Shown piece by piece: positions 43,328 to 51,125 of a DNA stretch of 64,000 bases. The stretch's first letter is position 1. The number at the start of each line of letters is the position of its first letter. The notes under the pieces were generated by a model. It was not told the origin of the DNA. It saw only the letters and a program-made list of their open reading frames with translations, and ran no database searches. The DNA is from QVMM01 sp047030855 (GTDB lineage Bacteria; Bacteroidota; Bacteroidia; Bacteroidales; Dysgonomonadaceae): assembly GCA_047030855.1 (NCBI GenBank), contig JBKYIJ010000008.1, positions 1,488,001-1,552,000 on the forward strand, written 5' to 3'. The position numbers and the translations under genes were made by a program.

Positions 43328-44041
43328 CTACCAGTCTTTATTTTGTCTTCTGTTATTTTCATTCTGTTGCTTCTTCTCCGCAGCTTTCATTTGCTGTACT
43401 TTCTCCTGAGTTTCTTTTTCGTCTTGCTCTATTGCCTGTAGGATTTGATTGACGTTATCCCTCGACATCTGCTGATTGTCTTGTTCTTCGGGCTTTTTCT
43501 CTTGTGGTTTATTTTGCTGCTGCTGTTGTTGCTGGTTCTGATCTTGTTGCTGTTGTTGGTTTTGCTGTTGCTGTTGCTGTTGATCCTGATTTTTATTGTC
43601 TTCTTTGTCTTTTATTATTTTCTGGACAACTGCAAGGTTATATCTGCTTTGTTCGTCGGCAGGATTCAGCCTCAAAGCATTTTTATAGGCTTCCATAGAC
43701 TGCTTCAGGTCTTTTTTCTTCAACATCGTATTGCCTATATTATGCCACGCGGACGACATTTTATCCGTATTGTCGGTTTCAAGCGTAAGATAGTGCTGAT
43801 ACTCTTTCAGTGCATCATCCCATCTGCTTTGTTTGTAGTAAGTGTTCGCAAGGTTGTATGAGGCTTCTTTCGATGCAGGGTTCTGGTTTATAGCCGATTT
43901 GTAATTGCTTTCGGCTTCGTGATAACGTTGCTCGCTATACGCCTTATTTCCTGTACGGATAGAATCTCTGACAACTTTTTGCGCAAAGATGCCCGATGTG
44001 GCAAATATTGTGAATGTTATAATAAATAGTATCTGTTTCAT
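43328..44041 (-). CDS. batC: BatC: TPR protein with glutamine-rich tail
   Basis: The 237-aa periplasmic protein has a signal peptide, three TPRs (NKAYSEQRYHEAESNYKSA, ASYNLANTYYKQSRWDDAL, SAWHNIGNTMLKKKDLKQSM, residues 30-135) and a long Gln/Asn/Glu/Lys tail (about 150-237) made almost entirely of CAG/CAA-type codons. This is the BatC architecture. The Gln tract appears on the + strand as a CTG/TTG repeat at about 43505-43590. It lies 12 bp from batB. Confidence 0.9.
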   Translation of the reverse strand: MKQILFIITFTIFATSGIFAQKVVRDSIRTGNKAYSEQRYHEAESNYKSAINQNPASKEASYNLANTYYKQSRWDDALKEYQHYLTLETDNTDKMSSAWHNIGNTMLKKKDLKQSMEAYKNALRLNPADEQSRYNLAVVQKIIKDKEDNKNQDQQQQQQQNQQQQQDQNQQQQQQQNKPQEKKPEEQDNQQMSRDNVNQILQAIEQDEKETQEKVQQMKAAEKKQQNENNRRQNKDW

Positions 44042-44052
44042 GCACAGTAATA

Positions 44053-45075
44053 TTATTTAAATATCCTGATGTTTCTGAATATCCTGTTTTTCTTATCGAA
44101 GATGCACACTTCCAAGAAGAGCAGTATAAGCATTGCCCATGCGAATATCTGATATTTCTCGTCATATTCGGAATATGCGACTCCTTCGTAATTCTTTTTT
44201 TGCAATTTGTCGAGTTCAGCCTGTAAGCTTTTCAGCGCATTGTTCGAGTTATCCGCTAAAACGTACAATCCTTGTCCTGCTGCGGCAATGTCGTTACATA
44301 TCTGTACGTTCAGTTTTGATACAACCACTTTGCCCTCATTATCTCTTTTGGGCTCGCTGCTGTTTTCGGATACGGGGACAGGCGCGCCTGTCGGAGATCC
44401 TATCCCGACAACGTTTATCTGGATACCGTGTTCGGCTGCCCTTTTCGCCATTTCAATGGCATTGCTGTCGTGATCTTCACCGTCGGTGATTATAATCATG
44501 GCTTTGTCTATGTCTTTGTCGCTCGTAAAGCTGTTCATGCCTATATTAATGGCACTGCCTATCGCAGTTCCCTGCACGGGAATAAGATTGGTGTTGATCG
44601 TTTCCAGAAAAAGTTTGGCTGACTGGTTGTCTGCCGTCATAGGCAACTGCACGTAGGCTTCGCCTGCGAAAACTACGATTGCGACTTTATCATTTCGCCG
44701 CTCGTCTATTATTCGCGTCAGTATTTGTTTCGCTCTCGAAAGCCTGTCGGGTGTGACATCACGCGCAAGCATCGAGTTGGAAACGTCTATGGCGATAACC
44801 AGTTCAATTCCTTTCCGTTCCACTTTTTCGACTTTCGTGCCGAATTGCGGACGCGCTACGACAATAATTCCTAACGTTATGATTGCGAATGTCAGCCAGA
44901 ATTTCAGATAAGAACGCTTCAACGACAGTTCGGGCATGAGCCTTTTTATGGTGGAAAGCTTCCCTAATTTTTCCACATCCTTTTTCTTTTTTATGTTAAG
45001 CAGGATAAACCCTGCTACCAAGAAAGGCAGGATGATGAGTAAATATAAATATTCTGGATTTCCGAATCGAAACAT
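44053..45075 (-). CDS. batB: BatB: VWA-domain membrane protein
   Basis: The 340-aa inner-membrane protein has two N-terminal helices (LYLLIILPFLVAGFILL and FWLTFAIITLGIIVVARP), a von Willebrand A domain with MIDAS AIDVSNSML (about 95) and TDGEDHD, and a C-terminal helix (IFAWAMLILLFLEVCIF). The repeat of the BatA layout shows an ancient duplication. The start is 27 bp after batA stops. Confidence 0.93.
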   Translation of the reverse strand: MFRFGNPEYLYLLIILPFLVAGFILLNIKKKKDVEKLGKLSTIKRLMPELSLKRSYLKFWLTFAIITLGIIVVARPQFGTKVEKVERKGIELVIAIDVSNSMLARDVTPDRLSRAKQILTRIIDERRNDKVAIVVFAGEAYVQLPMTADNQSAKLFLETINTNLIPVQGTAIGSAINIGMNSFTSDKDIDKAMIIITDGEDHDSNAIEMAKRAAEHGIQINVVGIGSPTGAPVPVSENSSEPKRDNEGKVVVSKLNVQICNDIAAAGQGLYVLADNSNNALKSLQAELDKLQKKNYEGVAYSEYDEKYQIFAWAMLILLFLEVCIFDKKNRIFRNIRIFK

Positions 45076-45101
45076 ATCTTATTCTTAATTTTCTTTTTTG
45101 T

Positions 45102-46085
45102 TTACGGAATATTTCTTAACCATGTCCTTCTAAGAACAAGCTCTACAAGAACCAGCCCCAATGCAAATAATGCGAACGGCAGATAAAGTTCCTGTTTCTT
45201 TGTCACGGTGCTTGTGCGTATAAGCGTTTTTTCCATTGCGTCTATCTCGGAATAGATTTCCACCAGACTGTTGTTGTCAGTCGCCCTGAAATATTTCGCG
45301 CCTGTCAGGGATGCTATTTCTGTCAATGTGCGTTCGTCTATCTCGACAGGAATGTTCATTATACGTTCGCCGAAAGGCGTCATTACGGGTGTCGGAGCCA
45401 TTCCTCTCGATCCTACTCCGATTGTATAAACCCTTATTCCGAACGATTTTGCGAGTTCGGCTGCCGTGAGAGGCGCTATCTGTCCGCGATTGTTGGAACC
45501 GTCGGTCAGAAGGATGACCACGCGTGATTTTGCCTGACTGTCTTTCAGCCTGTTCACTGCGTTTGCCAATCCCAGCCCTATTGCGGTTCCGTCCTCTATC
45601 ATTCCGTATTTCACTTCATGCAGAAGGTTCAACAACACTCCGTGATCGGTTGTCAAAGGGCATTGTGTGAAACTTTCGCCTGCAAATACAACCAGTCCTA
45701 TATTATCTTTTTCCCGGTCTGTGATAAACTCGGCAGCTACTTTTTTTGCGGCTTCGAGACGATCGGGTTTCAGATCCTGTGCGAGCATTGTCCCCGAAAC
45801 ATCGAGCGCCATCATTATTTCGATCCCTTCTGTTTCGGTTTCGTCCCATGAGTTTATGTTTTGCGGACGTGCCAGAGCAATTATAATGAATGCAATGGCT
45901 AAAGTCCTCAGCACGAAAGGCAGGTGACGCAAGTAAACTTTCAGCGACGATCCTTTTCCTTTATATGCGGATACGGACGATATTTTGAACGTGGCTTGCG
46001 TTTTCCTTAGTTTAAGGATATACCAAACTACAAGAGGGATCAGTAATATGAGTAAAAATAAATATTTAGGGTTCGCAAATTCCAT
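45102..46085 (-). CDS. batA: BatA: VWA-domain membrane protein
   Basis: The 327-aa protein has N-terminal helices (YLFLLILLIPLVVWYILKL, FVLRTLAIAFIIIALARP), a VWA domain with MIDAS ALDVSGTML, TDGSNNRG and TIGVGS, and a C-terminal helix (LPFALFALGLVLVELVL). BatA and BatB are predicted metal-dependent adhesion modules facing the periplasm. It lies 11 bp from the upstream membrane protein gene. Confidence 0.94.
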   Translation of the reverse strand: MEFANPKYLFLLILLIPLVVWYILKLRKTQATFKISSVSAYKGKGSSLKVYLRHLPFVLRTLAIAFIIIALARPQNINSWDETETEGIEIMMALDVSGTMLAQDLKPDRLEAAKKVAAEFITDREKDNIGLVVFAGESFTQCPLTTDHGVLLNLLHEVKYGMIEDGTAIGLGLANAVNRLKDSQAKSRVVILLTDGSNNRGQIAPLTAAELAKSFGIRVYTIGVGSRGMAPTPVMTPFGERIMNIPVEIDERTLTEIASLTGAKYFRATDNNSLVEIYSEIDAMEKTLIRTSTVTKKQELYLPFALFALGLVLVELVLRRTWLRNIP

Positions 46086-46096
46086 TTCGTCTGTTT

Positions 46097-47179
46097 TTAG
46101 CTTTTGGCTGCTTCGCTTTCAGTTGTTACGCTATCCGTTGGTTGTTCGGGCTTTATTTCGTTTTCTTTTCCGTTGTTGTTTTCCCCGTCATTTTCGTTAA
46201 CAGGCGGCTCTATCTTTGTCTGGTTTACAAACAGGTATGCGTTTACCAATGTCAGGTCGTTCTCATTCGGCAACGGTTTGTATTTGGCAAATTTTACCAA
46301 GTCGGACAGTTTCAGTATTTGTTGCAGATTCTCCAAAGGAGTATCTGTTTCGAGTTGCATTTTCAGCGAACTTATAATTTCGTCCGAGGTTTTTTCGAAT
46401 GAATTTATAAGGAACCGTTTTTCGATATATTCTCTTAAAACATCTGTCAATTCTGTATAAAATTTCTTCTCCTGTCCGTGCTGCCAAGCTTTTTCGGCCT
46501 TTATCTTATCCAAAGCTTTTATTGCCACGACATGGGGCGGAAGTACAACTTCGGGTTTGAAGAAGTATCCTTTGTTTTTCTTTCGTAAAACGAAGTAGAG
46601 CCCCAACCCGATCAATATAAGTATAAGCAGAATCAGAAGTACGATCCACAGATACGCCAGATAGTCCTGCCATACGAAAGGGACTTCCTGTATCGGCTTG
46701 ATGTCGGCAAGTTGTAGTTGCTCGAAGTCTATCGAATCCGTTTGTCCGGTTTTCATCTGATCCAGATAAGACAAAACCTGTGGCGAAAGCGGCAAGCTGC
46801 TGACCTTTAGTCCGAAATCGTTTGATTTTATCGTATCGTTATTTGCCACTACGGGTATGTACGGAACATGATAGAGAGCCGAATCGAAAGACGTAACCAC
46901 ATATTTCTGATTGATCGTCATTACTTCGTGCGCAATCGTCGTATCGGCAGGCAGCATGTGCAAGACCTCGATTCCGCTTACAAGCGTATCTTTAAATACG
47001 GGGAACAGTATGTTATCGCCTTTGGGTGTAACGACTTCAAGGTTGATAACGGCTTGTTCTCCTATCAGTATTTCGGGAGGCTGTATGGTTGCTCTTACGG
47101 ATGCTTTTTGCGCCTGCACCGTAACGCTTAACATTACCGCCAGAAAACAAAATAATATATGTTTTTTCGTATCCTTCAT
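46097..47179 (-). CDS. Bat-operon membrane protein with BatD-like C-terminal domain
   Basis: The 360-aa protein has a signal peptide, a periplasmic beta-rich domain (VRATIQPPEILIGEQAVINLEV, about 25-160), one transmembrane helix (LAYLWIVLLILLILILIGLGLYFVL), and a cytosolic helical domain (EKKFYTELTDVLREYIEKRFLI ... VKFAKYKPLPNENDL) ending in an acidic tail. The helical domain has the same layout as BatD's C-terminus (KFYEEVLRAIWGYL ... CEFARYAP). It is the usual unnamed gene between DUF58 and batA in Bacteroidetes and is 8 bp from the DUF58 gene. The function is unknown. Confidence 0.8.
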   Translation of the reverse strand: MKDTKKHILFCFLAVMLSVTVQAQKASVRATIQPPEILIGEQAVINLEVVTPKGDNILFPVFKDTLVSGIEVLHMLPADTTIAHEVMTINQKYVVTSFDSALYHVPYIPVVANNDTIKSNDFGLKVSSLPLSPQVLSYLDQMKTGQTDSIDFEQLQLADIKPIQEVPFVWQDYLAYLWIVLLILLILILIGLGLYFVLRKKNKGYFFKPEVVLPPHVVAIKALDKIKAEKAWQHGQEKKFYTELTDVLREYIEKRFLINSFEKTSDEIISSLKMQLETDTPLENLQQILKLSDLVKFAKYKPLPNENDLTLVNAYLFVNQTKIEPPVNENDGENNNGKENEIKPEQPTDSVTTESEAAKS

Positions 47180-47187
47180 AAATTGCT

Positions 47188-48057
47188 CTAATTCCTTTGT
47201 TTGAAAAGGGTTAAAAGTGCTTTCACATAATCCTCGTCCGTTCTGATGGATATGTTGTCCACCCGACTGTTGTTGAATGCTTTCTCTTTGTAGTATTCGA
47301 GCTTGCTGAACCAGTCGTTATGCATATTTCGTGTCCTGTGCGAAGAAGTGTCTATCCATATGTCTTCGTTGGTTTCGGCATCTTTGAGTTTCAACAGCCC
47401 GACAGACGGAAGTTCCACTTCGAGCGGATCATAGATCTGCATCGCTATGATGTCGTGTTTGCGATTGGCGATGGTAAGAGCATTCTCATAGTCATAAACG
47501 TCGATAAAGTCGGAAATAAGGAATGCCGTACATTTCTTTTTCAGGGCATTTGTCAGATAACGCAATGCCATAGCCAGATCGGTTTGTGAACTCTGAGGTT
47601 TAAAATCGATCAGTTCGCGGATGATATACAGAATATGTTTTCTTCCTTTTTTAGGAGGAATGAATTTCTCTATTTTGTCCGAGAAAAAGATTACGCCGAT
47701 CTTGTCATTGTTCTGGATAGCGGAAAATGCCAGCGTTGCGGCTATTTCCGTAACCATATCCCGTTTCGTCGAATCGGTTGTCCCGAAATCGAGACTGCCC
47801 GAAACGTCAACCAACAGCATGACTGTCAGTTCGCGTTCTTCTTCGAATATCTTGATATACGGGCGGTTGTATCTTGCCGTAACGTTCCAGTCTATGTCGC
47901 GGACATCGTCTCCGTATTGGTATTCCCTGACTTCGGAAAAAGCCATACCTCTCCCTTTAAATGCGGAATGATATTCTCCCGCAAATATGTTTTGAGATAA
48001 CCCTCTGCTTTTTATTTCGATGTGTCGTACTTTTTTTAGCAGTTCGCTTGTTTCCAT
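47188..48057 (-). CDS. DUF58 protein of the MoxR-Bat operon
   Basis: The 289-aa cytosolic protein has the DUF58 signature FAGEYHSAFKGRGMAFSEVREYQ, GDDVRDIDWNVTARYNRPYIKIFEEERE, and a VWA-like fold with VDVSGSLDFG (MIDAS DxSxS). DUF58 proteins are standard partners of MoxR AAA+ ATPases. It follows moxR by 67 bp. Confidence 0.92.
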   Translation of the reverse strand: METSELLKKVRHIEIKSRGLSQNIFAGEYHSAFKGRGMAFSEVREYQYGDDVRDIDWNVTARYNRPYIKIFEEERELTVMLLVDVSGSLDFGTTDSTKRDMVTEIAATLAFSAIQNNDKIGVIFFSDKIEKFIPPKKGRKHILYIIRELIDFKPQSSQTDLAMALRYLTNALKKKCTAFLISDFIDVYDYENALTIANRKHDIIAMQIYDPLEVELPSVGLLKLKDAETNEDIWIDTSSHRTRNMHNDWFSKLEYYKEKAFNNSRVDNISIRTDEDYVKALLTLFKQRN

Positions 48058-48124
48058 ACGTTATTATAATAGTCAGAATAAGATTCGAAAAAGACGATTT
48101 TCAATATTTTGTTGTTCGGTTTTA

Positions 48125-49117
48125 TCAAGGTACTTCTATCTTGTTCAGAATTTCGCTGATAATTTCGTCCGACGACGTGTTGTTTGCTTCCGCTTCGTAA
48201 GTAAGCCCGATACGGTGACGCAGTACGTCGTGGCTCACGGCACGTACATCCTCTGGGATAACATATCCTCTTCTTTTTATGAAGGCAAAAGCTCTTGCAG
48301 CCAACGCAAGGTTGATCGACGCACGAGGCGATGCTCCGAATCCTATCATTCCCTTTAGGGAAGAAAGTCCGTTATCGGCAGGATAACGTGTTGCAAACAC
48401 GATGTCTACGATGTATTTTTCTATTTTCTCGTCAAGATACACGTCTTTCACGACTTTGCGCGCTTCGATGATTTCGTCCGCTTTCATTACGGGTTTCAGT
48501 ATTTCGTACCCGTCCGAGATGTTTTGTCTCAGGATCAGTTGTTCCTCGTCTTTTTTCGGATAATTGATAACCACCTTCAGCATAAATCGGTCTACCTGTG
48601 CTTCAGGCAGCGGATACGTGCCTTCCTGTTCGATCGGGTTTTGGGTTGCCATAACGAGGAAAGGGTAGGGTAGTTTGTATGTTTTTTCCCCGATGGTTAC
48701 CTGTCTTTCCTGCATGGCTTCGAGCAATGCACTTTGCACTTTGGCAGGGGCTCTGTTTATTTCGTCCGCCAGAACAAAGTTGGAGAAAACAGGTCCGTGT
48801 TTGACAATAAACTCTTCTTTTCTCGGGCTGTATATCATTGTTCCGATCACGTCGGCGGGGAGCAGGTCGGGAGTAAACTGGATACGGTTGTACTTTGCGT
48901 CTATAAGAGAGGCAAGCGTTTTGATAGCAAGCGTTTTTGCCAGCCCCGGAACGCCTTCCAGCAGAATGTGCCCGTCAGACAAAAGCCCTATCAAAAGAGA
49001 TTCGACAAGATGTTTCTGTCCCACGATGACTTTGTCCATCCCCATCGTAAGCATGTTAACAAAAGCACTTTTACTTTCGATCCGTTCGTTTAGTTCTCGA
49101 ATATCAACTTGAGCCAT
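48125..49117 (-). CDS. MoxR-family AAA+ ATPase
   Basis: The 330-aa AAA+ chaperone has Walker A GVPGLAKT (about 55-62), Walker B LADEINRAPAK, sensor-1 VMATQNPIEQEGTYPLPEAQVDRF, and a C-terminal lid domain (FGASPRASINLALAARAFA). MoxR proteins are thought to remodel or insert VWA-domain partners; here these would be DUF58, BatA and BatB downstream. First gene of the operon. A minus-strand -7-like TATTTTTG lies at 49176-49169. Confidence 0.95.
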   Translation of the reverse strand: MAQVDIRELNERIESKSAFVNMLTMGMDKVIVGQKHLVESLLIGLLSDGHILLEGVPGLAKTLAIKTLASLIDAKYNRIQFTPDLLPADVIGTMIYSPRKEEFIVKHGPVFSNFVLADEINRAPAKVQSALLEAMQERQVTIGEKTYKLPYPFLVMATQNPIEQEGTYPLPEAQVDRFMLKVVINYPKKDEEQLILRQNISDGYEILKPVMKADEIIEARKVVKDVYLDEKIEKYIVDIVFATRYPADNGLSSLKGMIGFGASPRASINLALAARAFAFIKRRGYVIPEDVRAVSHDVLRHRIGLTYEAEANNTSSDEIISEILNKIEVP

Positions 49118-49382
49118 AATTGAATAGTATTATTGTATTATTTTTTTTGAATTTTCTTATTGAGATAACAAAAATAAAAATGTTAAATATCAAATTACCT
49201 ATTTTGTCGTTAAAAAAGTTTAACCCTCTGTAAAGGTAATAAATAAATAGGTTTTTGCTAAAATAATACTTTCTGCTCACAGGCTCTTTTAAAAAAATAT
49301 TTTCAGACAATTATGGAATTTATACCTGAACGATGTCTATTAATAAAGTTACAATATGTTTTATTTATAAATCGTAGACATT

Positions 49383-51077
49383 ATGAGAGCAAGAATGTAC
49401 GGATTGAGTGCCGCTTTATTAGTAGGAATTTTATTGTATTCCTGTGGTACGAACAGATCGAAAACGGTGGAAAACAACAGCGAACCGACGACAAAGGAAA
49501 AACTTGTGGTGGAAGAACCGATCTCTGAAATGAAATATGTCGCTCCCGTTATCGAAAAAGATGAAGTTGTTGCATATAACAGTCTGGAACAGGTGAGTAT
49601 TTGTGAACTAAGCGATTCAAAAATGATTGTACAGCAATCGAGTCCTTACGACAATATGGGAAGCGAAGAATATGCTGCGTTCGCAGAAAACAAATTTAAG
49701 CTGGCAAAAGAAGAACCGCTTTCTACCTTTTCGGTTGACGTCGATGCGGCTTCTTACAGCAATATGCGACGATTCCTCAATCGCGGGCAACTGCCGCCGA
49801 AAGACGCGATCCGTACGGAAGAATTTATAAATTATTTTACATACAACTACCCCCAACCTTCGGGCAGCGATCCTGTCAGGATCACGACAGAAGTGGGTGT
49901 TTGCCCTTGGAATCAGCAGAACCGTTTGGTACGCGTTGGAATCAAAGCGAAAGAAATACCCTCGGACAATCTGCCTGCGTCAAACTTTGTTTTTCTGATT
50001 GATGTGTCAGGCTCTATGTATGGGGCAACTCGTCTGGAGCTGGTGAAATCTTCGCTTAAACTGCTTGTTAACAATCTTCGTGACGAAGATCGCGTAGCCA
50101 TTGTTGTATATGCGGGAGCAGCAGGTGAGGTATTGCCCTCCACTTCGGGCGGCGATAAACAGAAGATCAGAGAAGCGCTGGATAATCTTACCGCAGGAGG
50201 ATCCACCGCAGGAGGTGCAGGCATTCAACTTGCGTATAAAATAGCGAATAAGAACTTTATAAAAGGAGGGAACAACCGTATCATTTTGTGTACCGACGGC
50301 GACTTCAACGTAGGCGTTTCCAGTGACAGAGGTTTGGAACAGATGATTGAAAAAGAACGCCAGAGTGGCGTATTCCTTTCAATCTTGGGTTATGGAATGG
50401 GCAACTATAAAGACAGCAAGATGCAAACGCTCGCGCAGGCGGGCAACGGCAACCATGCTTATATCGACAATATGCAGGAAGCCAATAAAGTGCTTGTAAA
50501 CGAGTTTGGATCAACTATGTATGCCGTTGCTAAAGACGTGAAGCTGCAACTGGAATTTAATCCCGCAAAAGTTCAGGCTTACAGGCTGATCGGTTACGAA
50601 ACAAGGTTGTTAAATAAGGAAGATTTTAATGATGACACAAAAGATGCGGGAGAAATGGGCGCAGGACACACCGTAACGGCTTTCTGCGAAATCGTGCCTG
50701 TAGGGGTTAAGAGCAATGTGCTTGGAAGTGTTGATCCTCTGAAATATCAAACTGAGATGAAACCTGTGAAACCGAAATTAACGGATTCTCCCGAGCTTTT
50801 GACCGTAAAACTCAGGTATAAACAACCTGACGGAAACGTGAGCAAGTTGATGGAAACTCCACTTATCGACAACGGAAAGAACGATGTTTCGCAAGACTTC
50901 CGCTTTGCGTCGGCAGTAGCTATGTTCGGACAATTGTTGTACGATTCGCAATATAAAGGCGATGCAACTTATGATAAAGTTTTAGCTATTGCAAAAACAG
51001 GGCTTGACAATGACGATCAAGGATATAAAAGAGAATTCGTCCGTTTGGCAGAAACTGCGAAAGGATTGGCTAATTGA
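49383..51077 (+). CDS. YfbK-like VWA lipoprotein
   Basis: The 564-aa protein has a lipoprotein signal (lipobox LYSC, Cys21), a linker, the conserved N-terminal block PLSTFSVDVDAASYSNMRRFLNRGQLPPKDAIRTEEFINYF, a VWA domain with FLIDVSGSM and TDGDFNVG, and a C-terminal DUF3520-type domain (RLIGYETRLLNKEDFNDD ... FRFASAVAMFGQLL). It is about the family's usual length. It is divergent from the moxR operon, whose own VWA proteins it resembles only in the domain. Its role is unknown; a surface adhesion or envelope function is inferred. Confidence 0.88.
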   Translation: MRARMYGLSAALLVGILLYSCGTNRSKTVENNSEPTTKEKLVVEEPISEMKYVAPVIEKDEVVAYNSLEQVSICELSDSKMIVQQSSPYDNMGSEEYAAFAENKFKLAKEEPLSTFSVDVDAASYSNMRRFLNRGQLPPKDAIRTEEFINYFTYNYPQPSGSDPVRITTEVGVCPWNQQNRLVRVGIKAKEIPSDNLPASNFVFLIDVSGSMYGATRLELVKSSLKLLVNNLRDEDRVAIVVYAGAAGEVLPSTSGGDKQKIREALDNLTAGGSTAGGAGIQLAYKIANKNFIKGGNNRIILCTDGDFNVGVSSDRGLEQMIEKERQSGVFLSILGYGMGNYKDSKMQTLAQAGNGNHAYIDNMQEANKVLVNEFGSTMYAVAKDVKLQLEFNPAKVQAYRLIGYETRLLNKEDFNDDTKDAGEMGAGHTVTAFCEIVPVGVKSNVLGSVDPLKYQTEMKPVKPKLTDSPELLTVKLRYKQPDGNVSKLMETPLIDNGKNDVSQDFRFASAVAMFGQLLYDSQYKGDATYDKVLAIAKTGLDNDDQGYKREFVRLAETAKGLAN

Positions 51078-51092
51078 TGTGTTGAATGAGAG

Positions 51093-51125
51093 AATACAGG
51101 GTGATCTTACGGATCATCCTGTATT
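51093..51125. terminator. Hairpin overlapping the ppc stop codon
   Basis: A 14-bp stem with one G-U pair (51093-51106 with 51112-51125) covers the ppc stop at 51114-51116. It lies 16 bp past the convergent VWA gene. No clear T-run is present. Confidence 0.5.

Noticed and set aside
43505..43600. Short tandem repeats suggestive of a CRISPR array
   Set aside because: The repeats are triplets encoding Gln in frame, with no spacers, leader or cas genes.
43445..43861. Leucine-rich frame on the + strand opposite BatC
   Set aside because: The Leu run is the antisense reading of the Gln tract and not a membrane protein.
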